NCBI RefSeq assembly: GCF_008370045.1
Contig: NZ_VOBN01000002.1
Location: 310,001-374,000 of the forward strand
Direction of reading: 5' to 3'
Length of the DNA stretch: 64,000 nt
Origin: Pseudomonas sp. ANT_J12
Lineage (GTDB): Bacteria > Pseudomonadota > Gammaproteobacteria > Pseudomonadales > Pseudomonadaceae
Shown here in pieces: positions 1 to 9,965 of the stretch. The notes under the pieces are model-generated. The model ran no database searches and was not told the origin of the DNA. It saw nothing but the letters and a program-made list of their open reading frames with translations. Numbering within the stretch: the first letter of the stretch is position 1; the number at the start of each line of letters is the position of its first letter. Both the position numbers and the translations under genes were made by a program.

Positions 1-1
1 C

Positions 2-268
2 TATTTGCCGGGAGAGCTGAAGGATTTGAGCATCATTGATACGCGCGGTATGCACACACAGGTGGATGTCACTGCCCTGATGGAAAAAATCCGTCAACCA
101 CGCAACCACGCCACGAAAGTGATCGTGTTTCTGGCTTGCAGCCAATCGGAGCAGTTACTGAAGGAAGACACCACACACAGAAGCAAAGGCGCTTGCGAGA
201 CCTTATGCGTTGTTTACAACTTGAACTCACAGGACGTGACAGTGCTGGATCAAACGCTTGATGCGTGA
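2..268 (+). CDS. Hypothetical protein, 3' part only
   Basis: The frame is open from the window edge and stops with TGA at 266-268, so this is the C-terminal ~88 residues of a longer protein. A TTG at position 5 is available but has no Shine-Dalgarno sequence in view, so it is probably internal. The visible part contains IIDTRGMH followed by a VIVFLACS strand, which is faintly reminiscent of a P-loop/GTPase switch region (D-x-x-G). That resemblance is weak and I do not assign a family. It is convergent with argG. Confidence 0.5.
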   Translation, partial: YLPGELKDLSIIDTRGMHTQVDVTALMEKIRQPRNHATKVIVFLACSQSEQLLKEDTTHRSKGACETLCVVYNLNSQDVTVLDQTLDA

Positions 269-337
269 CCAGAAGAAGTTAATAACTTGAGTAGAAACGA
301 GATAAGCGATGGCAACGAAATGCCAGGCGTAACCACC

Positions 338-380
338 ATTGAAGCTGTGGCCCCGTCGACGACAGGGCCACAGCTTCAAT
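338..380 (-). terminator. Inverted repeat downstream of argG
   Basis: Perfect 16-bp arms (338-353 and 365-380) around an 11-nt loop lie just beyond the argG stop. There is no clear T run on either side, so it may act as a 3' stabilising or weak termination hairpin between argG and the convergent partial gene. Confidence 0.55.
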
Positions 381-396
381 TACTGCGGCAAAGGTC

Positions 397-1614
<1,218 letters not shown>

Positions 1615-1672
1615 GCCATCACTCCACGGGGTTTACGGAAAGCCGTGAAGTCTACCGCTCATACGAAATAAT

Positions 1673-1709
1673 TTACAGTACCGCGACAGCTTATGACGAC
1701 GAAGCGACA
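1673..1709 (-). promoter_or_regulatory. Putative ArgR operator of argG
   Basis: On the plus strand TT-N8-GCGACA occurs at 1673-1688, and a second GCGACA at 1704-1709 lies exactly 21 bp further on (TG instead of TT before its N8). Read towards argG this is the Pseudomonas ArgR half-site TGTCGC-N8-AA in tandem with two-helical-turn spacing. The same arrangement occurs before argF at 9827-9863. Confidence 0.6.
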
Positions 1710-1742
1710 GATTCTTACGAGGGCGCGACGATGACCCGCGAG

Positions 1743-2651
1743 TCAGGATGTGTGCGCGGCACTCGCGGCAGAGGCTGATTGCGGGGCCGGCTTGTCGGTC
1801 GGCGCGACGCGCTCCAGGCGAACCGCGACCCGGCGATTCTTTGCCCGGTTGGCGGCATTGGTGTTCGGCACCAATGGGTAGCGCTCACCGTGGAAACGCA
1901 TGGTGATCTGCGATTCCTGAAAGCCATTGGCCTTGAAGAAGTCCATCACCGCCAGCGCCCGGCGGCGTGACAGTTCGCGATTGGTCAGGCGATTGCCGCT
2001 GTTGTCGGAGTGCCCGTCGAGCTCGATGTGATTGACCGTCGGATCGGCTTTCATAAACTCCAGCATCACCTGCAACCTGGCCTTGGCTTGCGGATCAAGG
2101 TCAAAGCCTTCGCCGGGAAAACCGATCTCGGACTGTTTCACCTGTTCGAAATTCTGCGGCAACAGCTTGGCTACACAACCCTGATAGTCACTGAACGCCT
2201 TGTTGAACTTGACCGGCAGCAAACGCACTTCAGACACTCGACCATCGCCGGAAGCGCGGCGAATGACCGGGCTGCGGCCGTCCATCAAGCCATTGATCAA
2301 ACGCCCGGCCTGCACCTGAGAACTGTTGAACAGCACATTGCCGCTGCCAATGTTGACCGACCCCAGGTTGATGTCGCCACGCCCCGGTTGCCAAGGCGCA
2401 GCGGCCGCGAGCAAGGTCGCGGAACCGCCGCCGATCACCGAGTTGTAGGCCTTGAGGCGAAAGATCGCTTGCTCGCCGGCACGACGCACGAATTCACCGG
2501 AACCGAAATCGGTCACCGGCTGGGTCAGGCGGCATTCGAATTTGTCACCTTCGACCGTCCACTCGATGCTCTCCAGACGGGTCTGGAAAGTGAGCGCCAT
2601 CGCGGGAAGGCTGGCAAACACACTGAGCAAGGCTAAATAACGCTGGCGCAC
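1743..2651 (-). CDS. motY: MotY-like OmpA-family flagellar stator protein
   Basis: This 302-residue protein has a cleavable signal peptide (MRQRYLALLSVFASLPAMA) and then a MotY-type N-terminal domain. The C-terminal OmpA/MotB peptidoglycan-binding domain starts at about residue 165 and includes HIELDGHSDNSG, NRELSRRRA and NRRVAVRLE. In Pseudomonas, MotY anchors stators around the flagellar motor in the periplasm. I chose the GTG at 2651 because GGAG sits 6 nt upstream; the longer GTG start at 2663 puts charged and proline residues before the signal. The argG-motY-pyrC-rnt order matches P. aeruginosa as I recall it, which supports the name. Confidence 0.88.
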   Translation of the reverse strand: MRQRYLALLSVFASLPAMALTFQTRLESIEWTVEGDKFECRLTQPVTDFGSGEFVRRAGEQAIFRLKAYNSVIGGGSATLLAAAAPWQPGRGDINLGSVNIGSGNVLFNSSQVQAGRLINGLMDGRSPVIRRASGDGRVSEVRLLPVKFNKAFSDYQGCVAKLLPQNFEQVKQSEIGFPGEGFDLDPQAKARLQVMLEFMKADPTVNHIELDGHSDNSGNRLTNRELSRRRALAVMDFFKANGFQESQITMRFHGERYPLVPNTNAANRAKNRRVAVRLERVAPTDKPAPQSASAASAAHTS

Positions 2652-2810
2652 GGGAGGCTCCACTGGCTTCTACAACAAAAAGACCGACACACACATGTTT
2701 ACGGCATACCTAGTTCATATCGGTACGTTCCTGCAAAACTTGATAGCGAGTGCCTGAGAGAGTCTTTTCCGGTAGCATTCCCCTCAGTTTGACCCGCCTG
2801 GAATCCCCTC

Positions 2811-3857
2811 ATGTCCGACCGCCTGACCCTGCTGCGTCCCGACGACTGGCATATTCATCTTCGCGATGGTGCTGTTTTGTCCAATACCGTTGCGGATGTC
2901 GCGCGCACCTTTGGTCGCGCCATCATCATGCCCAACCTGGTACCTCCGGTGCGTAACGCCGCTGAAGCCGACGGCTATCGCCAGCGGATTCTCGCTGCAC
3001 GCCCGGCCGGCAGTCGTTTCGAACCGTTGATGGTGCTGTACCTGACCGACCGCACCCAGCCCGAAGAAATTCGTGAGGCCAAGGCCAGCGGTTTCGTTCA
3101 CGCCGCCAAGCTGTACCCGGCCGGCGCCACCACTAACTCGGATTCTGGCGTCACCAGCATCGACAAGATTTTCCCGGCGATCGAGGCCATGGCCGAAGTC
3201 GGGATGCCGTTGTTGATCCACGGTGAAGTCACCCGTGGCGATGTCGACGTGTTCGACCGCGAAAAAATCTTCATCGATGAGCACATGCGGCGTGTGGTCG
3301 AGCGTTTCCCAACGCTCAAAGTGGTGTTCGAACACATCACCACTGCCGACGCCGTGCAGTTCGTCAACGCGGCTGCGGCCAACGTCGGCGCGACCATCAC
3401 CGCTCACCATCTTCTGTACAACCGCAACCACATGTTGGTGGGCGGGATTCGGCCGCACTTCTACTGCCTGCCGATCCTCAAGCGCAACACCCACCAGGAA
3501 GCCCTGCTCGACGCCGCCACCAGCGGCAGCGAGAAGTTCTTTCTCGGCACCGACTCGGCGCCGCATGCCCAGCACGCCAAGGAAGCCGCTTGCGGCTGTG
3601 CCGGTTGCTACACCGCTTATGCGGCGATCGAGATGTACGCCGAAGCCTTCGAACAGCGCAACGCGCTGGACAAGCTCGAAGCGTTCGCCAGCCTCAACGG
3701 CCCGCGCTTCTATGGCCTGCCGGTGAACACCGATCGCATTACCCTGGTCCGCGAAGAGTGGACCGCCCCAACCAGCCTGCCATTTGGCGAGCTGACCGTA
3801 ATCCCGCTGCGCGCCGGTGAAAAACTGCGCTGGCGCCTGCTGGAGGAACACGCGTGA
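2811..3857 (+). CDS. pyrC: Dihydroorotase
   Basis: This 348-residue class II (short) dihydroorotase cyclises carbamoyl-aspartate to dihydroorotate in cytoplasmic pyrimidine synthesis. WHIHLRDG near residue 13 supplies the first metal-binding histidines. [13 protein letters not shown] contains the lysine that is carboxylated in this family, and later histidines in HGEV and FEHITT and the aspartate in LGTDSAPH complete the binuclear zinc site. The length is typical. The gene diverges from motY across ~160 bp, and its stop overlaps the start of rnt, so the two are co-transcribed. Confidence 0.97.
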   Translation: MSDRLTLLRPDDWHIHLRDGAVLSNTVADVARTFGRAIIMPNLVPPVRNAAEADGYRQRILAARPAGSRFEPLMVLYLTDRTQPEEIREAKASGFVHAAKLYPAGATTNSDSGVTSIDKIFPAIEAMAEVGMPLLIHGEVTRGDVDVFDREKIFIDEHMRRVVERFPTLKVVFEHITTADAVQFVNAAAANVGATITAHHLLYNRNHMLVGGIRPHFYCLPILKRNTHQEALLDAATSGSEKFFLGTDSAPHAQHAKEAACGCAGCYTAYAAIEMYAEAFEQRNALDKLEAFASLNGPRFYGLPVNTDRITLVREEWTAPTSLPFGELTVIPLRAGEKLRWRLLEEHA

Positions 3858-4531
3858 GTGAAGACCATTTCGACGATGAACAGGACGGTCAAGGCGGCGG
3901 AGGCGGTGCTCGTCATCCAATGGCAGCCCGATTCCGTGGTTACCTGCCGGTTGTCGTCGACGTAGAAACCGGTGGTTTCAACTCGGCCACCGACGCCCTG
4001 CTGGAGATCGCGGCGACCACCATCGCCATGGACGAAAAAGGCTTCGTGTATCCCGATCACACCTACTTCTTCCGCGTCGAGCCGTTTGAAGGCGCCAACA
4101 TCGAAGCAGCTGCCCTGGAGTTCACCGGGATCAAGCTCGATCACCCGCTGCGCATGGCCGTGAGTGAAGAAGCGGCGCTGACCGATATCTTCCGCGGCAT
4201 CCGCAAGGCCCTCAAAGCCAACGGCTGCAAACGGGCGATCCTGGTCGGGCATAACAGTAGCTTCGATTTGGGCTTCCTCAACGCCGCTGTCGCGCGCCTG
4301 GACATGAAACGTAACCCGTTTCATCCGTTCTCCAGCTTCGACACCGCCACCCTCGCTGGCCTGGCTTACGGCCAGACTGTCTTGGCCAAGGCCTGCCAGG
4401 CAGCCGACATCGACTTCGACGGTCGCGAGGCCCACTCGGCTCGCTACGACACCGAGAAGACGGCTGAGCTGTTCTGCGGCATCGTCAATCGCTGGAAACA
4501 AATGGGCGGCTGGGAAGACTTCAACGACTGA
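3854..4531 (+). CDS. rnt: Ribonuclease T
   Basis: This 225-residue DEDDh 3'-5' exoribonuclease trims tRNA CCA ends and other stable RNA 3' ends. Exo motifs are visible: VVDVETGGF (D and E), HNSSFDLGF (D), and [13 protein letters not shown] (H and D). The start is GTG at 3854, overlapping the pyrC TGA (GTGA), with a strong TGGAGGAA site at 3841-3848 inside pyrC. A short acidic/glycine-rich N-terminal extension (about 20 residues) precedes the domain, as in other pseudomonads. It ends at a strong terminator shared with the convergent peroxiredoxin gene. Confidence 0.96.
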   Translation: MSEDHFDDEQDGQGGGGGARHPMAARFRGYLPVVVDVETGGFNSATDALLEIAATTIAMDEKGFVYPDHTYFFRVEPFEGANIEAAALEFTGIKLDHPLRMAVSEEAALTDIFRGIRKALKANGCKRAILVGHNSSFDLGFLNAAVARLDMKRNPFHPFSSFDTATLAGLAYGQTVLAKACQAADIDFDGREAHSARYDTEKTAELFCGIVNRWKQMGGWEDFND

Positions 4532-4558
4532 TCCGGTCGCTGGGTTTATCCCGCCCAT

Positions 4559-4588
4559 AAAAAAACCGGCCTCACGGCCGGTTTTTTT
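4559..4588. terminator. Bidirectional rho-independent terminator
   Basis: A7, a stem built from CCGGCC/GGCCGG with a short CTCAC loop, and T7 lie between the convergent rnt and peroxiredoxin genes. A and T runs on both flanks allow termination in both directions. Confidence 0.92.
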
Positions 4589-4605
4589 GTGCCTGACGCT
4601 TGGGC

Positions 4606-5208
4606 TTACAGGGCCGCAGCGTGCTCGGTCAGGTAAGCCGCAACACCTTCGGTGGAAGCGGTCATGCCTTTGTCGCCTTTTTTCCAGTTGGCAGGGCAGA
4701 CTTCGCCGTGCTCTTCGTGGAATTGCAGCGCGTCAACCAGACGGATCAGCTCTTCCATGTTACGGCCCAGCGGCAGGTCGTTGATGATCTGCGAGCGGAC
4801 AACGCCTTTGTCGTCGATCAGGAACGCACCACGGAATGCAACGCCGTCAGCGGACTGAACGTCGTAGGCCTTCATGATGTCCTGCTTGATGTCGGCAGCC
4901 ATGGTGTAGCGAACCTGGCCGATACCGCCATTGTTCACTGGGGTGTTGCGCCATGCGTTGTGAGTGAAATGCGAGTCGATCGACACGGCAACCACTTCAA
5001 CGTTGCGGGCCTTGAAGTCAGCCATGCGGTTGTCCAGAGCGATCAGCTCGGACGGGCAAACGAAGGTGAAGTCCAGTGGGTAGAAGAACACCAGGCCGTA
5101 TTTGCCTTTGATGGCCGAGGACAGGGTGAAGCTGTCTACGATCTCGCCGTTGCCGAGGACAGCCGGTACGGTAAAGTCTGGGGCTTGTTTGCCTACGAGT
5201 ACGCTCAT
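4606..5208 (-). CDS. Typical 2-Cys peroxiredoxin (AhpC/TSA family)
   Basis: This 200-residue thiol peroxidase reduces H2O2 and organic hydroperoxides in the cytoplasm. The peroxidatic cysteine is C51 in the DFTFVCPSE motif and the resolving cysteine is C171 in GEVCPANW. A GGIG motif near residue 95 is present, but the C-terminal YF of overoxidation-sensitive enzymes is YL here. ATG at 5208 is preceded by AGGAGAT. It is monocistronic, flanked by the rnt terminator and the divergent bfd promoter region. In P. aeruginosa the equivalent gene sits between rnt and bfd, and here it keeps that position. Confidence 0.94.
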   Translation of the reverse strand: MSVLVGKQAPDFTVPAVLGNGEIVDSFTLSSAIKGKYGLVFFYPLDFTFVCPSELIALDNRMADFKARNVEVVAVSIDSHFTHNAWRNTPVNNGGIGQVRYTMAADIKQDIMKAYDVQSADGVAFRGAFLIDDKGVVRSQIINDLPLGRNMEELIRLVDALQFHEEHGEVCPANWKKGDKGMTASTEGVAAYLTEHAAAL

Positions 5209-5456
5209 TGGATATCTCCTGGTCTAAATAACGTGAAGGAATGGGTTCGCGTCAGCCTGCCACCCGCAAGCGACATCCCTGTGACACGAACCGCCTTCGC
5301 AACGACCGACCATCATACACGGCGTTTTTGAGCTGTCCTCAACGGTTTTTCAGCGGGCTGATAAATTTGGACTCGCTGCGGTTACTGTCGCAATGCCATG
5401 TCGGGAACCGTTCGTCAGCCATGGACACTTATAACGCAAAGCTTTCAGAAACCACT

Positions 5457-5485
5457 TTGACAATCATTCTCGTTAACATTAAGAT
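5457..5485 (+). promoter_or_regulatory. bfd promoter with overlapping Fur-box-like sequence
   Basis: TTGACA at 5457-5462, a 17-nt spacer and TAAGAT at 5480-5485 form a good sigma-70 promoter about 40 bp before the bfd ATG. The spacer read on the minus strand contains GAGAATGATTGTC, a close match to Fur hexamer repeats, so iron-dependent repression is likely. The rest of the 316-bp peroxiredoxin-bfd gap shows nothing else I can name. Confidence 0.65.
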
Positions 5486-5524
5486 CCATCGCAATTGAGT
5501 CACAACCAGCGACGGTTCTCACTT

Positions 5525-5743
5525 ATGTATGTCTGCCTCTGCACTGGCGTTACCGACGGTCAAATCCGCGATGCAATCTATGAAGGTTGCTGCAGCTATA
5601 AGGAAGTCCGTCAGGCCACCGGCGTAGCGAGTCAATGCGGTAAATGTGCCTGCCTTGCCAAGGAAGTGGTGCGCGAAACCCTGACCAAGCTGCAAACTGC
5701 CCAAGCCGCGATTCCATTTCCTGTTGAATTTACTGCCGCCTAA
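5525..5743 (+). CDS. bfd: Bacterioferritin-associated ferredoxin
   Basis: This 72-residue [2Fe-2S] protein docks on bacterioferritin and passes electrons that release stored iron. The four cluster cysteines are visible as CLC (C4, C6) and CGKC (C38, C41), the Bfd arrangement. ATG at 5525 begins MYVCLC, the normal family start; an upstream in-frame TTG at 5495 lies almost on the predicted transcription start and is rejected. It precedes bfrB with its own terminator between them, so the two are separately expressed, consistent with opposite needs in iron starvation and iron sufficiency. Confidence 0.97.
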   Translation: MYVCLCTGVTDGQIRDAIYEGCCSYKEVRQATGVASQCGKCACLAKEVVRETLTKLQTAQAAIPFPVEFTAA

Positions 5744-5760
5744 TTACCGTATTTCAAAGA

Positions 5761-5784
5761 ACCGGACTGATGTCCGGTTTTTTT
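5761..5784 (+). terminator. bfd rho-independent terminator
   Basis: Stem ACCGGAC/GTCCGGT with a 4-nt loop is followed by seven Ts, 18 nt after the bfd stop. Confidence 0.9.
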
Positions 5785-5941
5785 ATGCCCGTAAATCAAC
5801 CGCTTAGGTTCCAGACGCGGAACACAAACATTCTTATTCCGATTAATTTTCATATAAGTTTCAATAACTTAGGTTTGACACTCTTAATTACGCAGCTCAA
5901 ACTCTGCCTCATAGACAGTTAATAAAGGGCAGGACCCCATC

Positions 5942-6415
5942 ATGAAAGGCGACATTACAGTCATCCAGCATCTCAACAAGATCCTTGCCAATGAGCTGGT
6001 CGCGATCAATCAATATTTTCTGCATGCGCGCATGTATGAAGATTGGGGTCTGAATAAGCTCGGCAAGCATGAATACAAAGAATCCATCGACGAGATGAAG
6101 CACGCGGACAAGCTGATCAAGCGCATCCTGTTCCTTGAAGGCCTGCCGAACGTCCAGGACCTGGGCAAGCTGCACATCGGCGAGCACACCAAGGAAATGC
6201 TTGAGTGCGACCTGCGTATCGAACGCACCGGTCATGCCGATCTCAAGGTCGCGATTGCACATTGTGAAACCGTCGGCGACTTCGGTAGCCGTGAACTGCT
6301 CGAAGACATTCTTGAGTCCGAAGAAGAACATATCGACTGGCTGGAAACCCAACTGGGCCTGATCGATAAAGTCGGTCTTGAGAACTATCTGCAATCGCAG
6401 ATGGGCGAAGAGTAA
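5942..6415 (+). CDS. bfrB: Bacterioferritin (BfrB type)
   Basis: This 157-residue ferritin-like four-helix protein assembles into 24-mers that oxidise and store iron. The ferroxidase ligands are all present: E18, E51, H54, E94, E127 and H130. M52, the axial ligand of the inter-subunit heme, is also present, which marks it as a heme bacterioferritin. The bfd-bfrB adjacency fits BfrB of P. aeruginosa. AGGACCCC-type purines precede the ATG. A candidate TTGACA -35 element is at 5875-5880, but the matching -10 is weak. It ends in a clear terminator. Confidence 0.96.
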   Translation: MKGDITVIQHLNKILANELVAINQYFLHARMYEDWGLNKLGKHEYKESIDEMKHADKLIKRILFLEGLPNVQDLGKLHIGEHTKEMLECDLRIERTGHADLKVAIAHCETVGDFGSRELLEDILESEEEHIDWLETQLGLIDKVGLENYLQSQMGEE

Positions 6416-6442
6416 GTTAGCTTTCGCTGAATTCGAGACACT

Positions 6443-6479
6443 AAAAAGCCCCGCTCTCTTGTGAGATGCGGGGCTTTTT
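6443..6479 (+). terminator. bfrB rho-independent terminator
   Basis: The A5-GCCCCGC stem pairs with GCGGGGC-T5 across a 13-nt loop, about 28 nt past the bfrB stop. The A and T flanks make it bidirectional. Confidence 0.9.
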
Positions 6480-6491
6480 ATTGCCTGCTCT

Positions 6492-6585
6492 TGTAGGAGC
6501 AAGACATGCCCGCGAAGGCGGCGGACCAGTCAACAAATCTGTTGAATGTTAAGCCGCCTTCGCGAGCAAGCTTTGCTTCTACAGG
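6492..6585. repeat. REP-type inverted repeat pair (GTAGGAGC family)
   Basis: A left arm TGTAGGAGCAAGACATGCC...CGCGAAGG and a right inverted arm CCTTCGCGAGCAAGC...CTACAGG bracket about 35 bp of spacer. It lies between the convergent bfrB and grxD. The same family recurs at 12012, 17050, 19021, 26419, 37515, 57881 and 61924. Confidence 0.85.
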
Positions 6586-6592
6586 AAGCGGA

Positions 6593-6934
6593 TCAGGCTT
6601 CGGTCTTGGCAGCAGCGGCTTTTTCCGCAGCGGCTTTGATCGTGGCCTGCAACGAACCGTCAGCAGCCATTTCAGTCATGATGTCGCTACCGCCGACCAG
6701 CTCACCGCCAACCCACAGTTGCGGGAAGGTTGGCCAGTTGGCGTACTTTGGCAGGTTGGCGCGGATTTCCGGGTTCTGCAGGATGTCCACGTAAGCAAAC
6801 TTCTCACCACACGCCATCACGGCCTGCGCAGCCTTCGCGGAGAAGCCACACTGCGGGGCATTCGGCGAGCCTTTCATGTAAAGCAGAATGGTGTTGTTAG
6901 CAATCTGCTCTTTAATCGTTTCGATGATATCCAT
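6593..6934 (-). CDS. grxD: Monothiol glutaredoxin (Grx4/GrxD)
   Basis: This 113-residue CGFS-type glutaredoxin binds and delivers [2Fe-2S] clusters in the cytoplasm. The active site QCGFS (C29) is clear, as are the glutathione-contacting WPTFPQLWVGGELVGG segment and the downstream GGSD. The C-terminal tail is alanine/lysine rich. ATG at 6934 is preceded by GAGGTG; upstream in-frame codons give no family homology. Position next to the bacterioferritin genes suits an iron-sulfur/iron homeostasis role. Confidence 0.95.
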   Translation of the reverse strand: MDIIETIKEQIANNTILLYMKGSPNAPQCGFSAKAAQAVMACGEKFAYVDILQNPEIRANLPKYANWPTFPQLWVGGELVGGSDIMTEMAADGSLQATIKAAAEKAAAAKTEA

Positions 6935-7031
6935 GGAGCACCTCGGCTGAACTTTCCGACTCAAGGGTCGGCACGGTGGCGCATTGTAACGGAAACCCGA
7001 GCGCCATGCTCGGTCTCCCCGACAGACATGC

Positions 7032-9137
7032 TCAAGCCGCGGCCACGGTCACCGGCACGCCGTTCAACGCCGCATTGCCCGACAACTCATCAAGTTGACA
7101 TTCATCCGTCAGGTCATTGGCGCTGGCCCCCGGCTGACTGCTGGCGATCGTCATCTGCACACCCGGCCGCGCATGGCCCCAACCGTGCGGAAGGCTGACC
7201 ACGCCTTTCATCATATCCAGGCTGCCCACGACTTCAACTTCGATCATCCCGACCCGCGAACTGACCCGCACCCGCTGCCCGTCGCTGAGACCGCGGCTGG
7301 CCAGGTCTTCCGGGTGCATCAGCAGTTGATGGCGCGGCTTGCCTTTCACCAGACGGTGATAGTTGTGCATCCACGAGTTGTTGCTGCGCACATGCCGGCG
7401 GCCAATCATCAACAGTTCATCGGCGGCCGGGGCTTGTAAGGCGGCGAAGCGCTCCAGGTCGGCAAGGATCGCGGGCGGCGCGGCCTGGAGACGCTGGTTG
7501 GGGGTCTTGAGCCGTGGTGTCAGATTCGGTTTAAGCGCGCCCAAATCAACGCCATGGGGATGATCGAACAACGTCGCCAGGGACAACTTGTGCTCCGAAG
7601 CATCGCCATACAGCCCCATGCGCAAGCCACGGTCGATCATCTGCGCCGGGGCGATGGTCGGCTTGAGTTCCTTGCCGGTCTTGGCCGCAAACGCCTTGGC
7701 CAGCCCCACGAAAATCTCCCAGTCATGCAGCGCGCCTTCAGGCTTGGCCAGGATCGCCCGGTTGAAGCGCGTGACGTTACGCACGGCAAACATGTTGAAC
7801 GTGGTGTCGTAGTGATCGTTTTCCAGAGCCGAGGTGGACGGCAGGATCAGGTCGGCGTAGCGCGTGGTTTCATTGATGTAGAGGTCGATGCTGACCATGA
7901 ACTCCAGCCCGTCCAGCGCCTGCTCCAGTTGGCGGCCGTTGGGCGTGGACAACACCGGGTTGCCCGCCACGGTGATCAGCGCCCGGACCTGCCCTTCCCC
8001 GCCGGTGAGCATTTCTTCGGCCAGGGCCGACACCGGCAACTCGCCGCTGTACTCCGGTCGCCCCGACACCCGACTCTGCCACAAGTTGAAATGCCCGCCC
8101 GAGGTGCTCGCCACCAGATCTACCGCCGGCTCGGTGCACAACGCACCGCCCACACGGTCGAGGTTGCCAGTGACCAGGTTGATCAACTGCACCACCCAAT
8201 GGCACAACGTGCCGAACGCCTGGGTCGAGACGCCCATGCGCCCGTAGCACACCGCTGACGGCGCGGCGGCAAAGTCCCGGGCCAGTTGGCGAATCTGCTC
8301 GGCTGGCACGGCGCACAGCGGACTCATGACCTCGGCAGTGAATCCCGCGACCGCCTCACGCACCTCATCCAGGCCATCCACCGGCAGATGACTGTCGCGG
8401 GTCAGGCCTTCGGCGAACAAGGTATTGAGCAGCCCGAATAGCAACGCCGCATCGCCACCGGGGCGCACGAACAGATGCTGATCGGCCATCGCCGCCGTTT
8501 CGCTGCGGCGCGGATCGACCACCACCACTTTGCCGCCCCGGGCCTGAATCGCCTTCAGCCGTTTTTCCACATCGGGCACCGTCATGATGCTGCCGTTGGA
8601 CGCCAGGGGATTACCGCCCAGAATCAGCATGAAATCGGTGTGATCAATGTCCGGGATCGGCAACAGCAAACCGTGGCCATACATCAAATGGCTGGTCAGG
8701 TGATGGGGCAACTGATCGACCGAGGTCGCGGAAAAGCGGTTACGGGTTTTCAGCAGGCCTAGAAAGTAATTGCTGTGGGTCATCAACCCATAGTTGTGCA
8801 CGCTGGGATTGCCCTGGTAGACCGCCACCGCATTCTGCCCGTGACGCTCCTGAATGCCTGCCAGGCGTTCGGCTACAAGGTTGAAGGCGTCTTCCCACCC
8901 GATGGGCTGCCATTCGCTGCCCACGCGCTGCATCGGCTGGTGCAGGCGGTCCGGATCGTTCTGGATGTCTTGCAGGGCCACAGCCTTGGGGCAGATGTGC
9001 CCACGACTGAACGTATCCTGGGGGTCACCCTTGATCGAAGTGATCTGCACCCGGCCTTCGGCTTCTGTGGTTTCGATGGTCAGGCCGCAAATGGCTTCGC
9101 ACAGGTGGCAGGCACGGTGATGGAGAGTCTTGGTCAT
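7032..9137 (-). CDS. Molybdopterin oxidoreductase family protein
   Basis: This 701-residue protein is a single-subunit member of the DMSO reductase/formate dehydrogenase-like superfamily. The N-terminal [4Fe-4S] cysteines are visible in CHLCEAIC (C10, C13, C17) plus the later GHICPKA cysteine. The molybdopterin-dinucleotide domains follow (VAVYQGNPSVHNYG, VVVDPRRSETA), and the C-terminal Mo-binding beta-barrel includes GQRVRVSSRVG. No twin-arginine signal is present, so it is probably cytoplasmic. The substrate is unknown. ATG at 9137 lies directly before the cysteine motif; upstream in-frame sequence is basic and low-complexity. No electron-transfer partner gene is adjacent. Confidence 0.88.
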   Translation of the reverse strand: MTKTLHHRACHLCEAICGLTIETTEAEGRVQITSIKGDPQDTFSRGHICPKAVALQDIQNDPDRLHQPMQRVGSEWQPIGWEDAFNLVAERLAGIQERHGQNAVAVYQGNPSVHNYGLMTHSNYFLGLLKTRNRFSATSVDQLPHHLTSHLMYGHGLLLPIPDIDHTDFMLILGGNPLASNGSIMTVPDVEKRLKAIQARGGKVVVVDPRRSETAAMADQHLFVRPGGDAALLFGLLNTLFAEGLTRDSHLPVDGLDEVREAVAGFTAEVMSPLCAVPAEQIRQLARDFAAAPSAVCYGRMGVSTQAFGTLCHWVVQLINLVTGNLDRVGGALCTEPAVDLVASTSGGHFNLWQSRVSGRPEYSGELPVSALAEEMLTGGEGQVRALITVAGNPVLSTPNGRQLEQALDGLEFMVSIDLYINETTRYADLILPSTSALENDHYDTTFNMFAVRNVTRFNRAILAKPEGALHDWEIFVGLAKAFAAKTGKELKPTIAPAQMIDRGLRMGLYGDASEHKLSLATLFDHPHGVDLGALKPNLTPRLKTPNQRLQAAPPAILADLERFAALQAPAADELLMIGRRHVRSNNSWMHNYHRLVKGKPRHQLLMHPEDLASRGLSDGQRVRVSSRVGMIEVEVVGSLDMMKGVVSLPHGWGHARPGVQMTIASSQPGASANDLTDECQLDELSGNAALNGVPVTVAAA

Positions 9138-9270
9138 GGCCAGTCTCTGTCTTGTTCTGGGCGGCGTTTTCAGCCACGGGAACAAAACTATGGCGCGCGA
9201 ACCCTCGCTGCGCCAGCAACGTTCGTCTTGTGAATCGGCGGCCATCAGGCCAGCCGATGGCCGTCGCAGA

Positions 9271-9561
9271 TCAGTTCGGCGGCAACCGGGGCGGCGTCTG
9301 CAACTGGATTTCCTGGATGGTTTCGATCTGCTCGTGGGCGACATGCACGCCGGTAAGTTCGCCAATCAGGCGCCAGTGTTCGTCGAGCCCGCTGCTGATG
9401 GTGGCCATGCGATCGATCATGCGACGACCGGCGGCCTTGGTCACTTCGTCTTCACTGCGCATCAACTCGAAGGACATTGAGGTCATGGACGCAGTGAGAT
9501 GGGTCAGGGAGCGGGCCGTGAGGCCGAGTAATTCCATTAGTTGCTGTTCTTTCGATTCCAT
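9271..9561 (-). CDS. Small conserved-type hypothetical protein
   Basis: This 96-residue, probably helical, soluble protein (MESKEQQLMELLGL...) has several heptad-like stretches such as LTHLTASMTSMSFELMRSEDEV, ending in a proline/glutamine-rich tail. No signal peptide or membrane segment is visible. I do not recognise a family. ATG at 9561 was chosen because the upstream in-frame extension is cysteine/tryptophan rich and unlike coding sequence. It lies 133 bp downstream of the molybdopterin gene's start region on the same strand, so it may be transcribed ahead of that gene. Confidence 0.6.
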   Translation of the reverse strand: MESKEQQLMELLGLTARSLTHLTASMTSMSFELMRSEDEVTKAAGRRMIDRMATISSGLDEHWRLIGELTGVHVAHEQIETIQEIQLQTPPRLPPN

Positions 9562-9826
9562 TCCGGAGGCTTCCTGCGTCGCTCGAGACTTAGTTATAAC
9601 CCAGCACTTTGCTTTAGCAAATGTTTCAGACGAGACACATTGCCACCACGCGACGAGAATCACAGGTCAGAAACCGACTATCGTTGTGCCGTCCCCGCCC
9701 CGCTTGATTGCAATGCCCGGCGGGCCCGGTGTACAAATGACGGGCTGCTATCCGGAAACAGGCTTCAAATGCGCTACTGCGGTCATCCCGTAGCCCCTCT
9801 GAATTTCCCTAAAAACCGTAGCCCTA

Positions 9827-9863
9827 TTGGTAAGACGCGACATTTAATTATAAGATCGCGCCT
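9827..9863 (+). promoter_or_regulatory. Putative ArgR operator of argF
   Basis: TT-N8-GCGACA at 9827-9842 is an exact inverse-strand match to the Pseudomonas ArgR half-site. A second TT-N8-GCGCCT at 9848-9863 matches 4 of 6 bases in the hexamer at exactly 21 bp spacing. It lies 103 bp before the argF ATG. The remainder of the 404-bp gap (9562-9826) holds no gene I can support. Confidence 0.65.
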
Positions 9864-9965
9864 TCCCCTATTTCGTCGCCCCGTGCGGCTTACGCCGCAG
9901 GTCTCGCCCGTTTTTCAGTTAAACAAGGCTTTGAGTATCTGCGGTCTGTTGCAAAAAGGTAGTCA

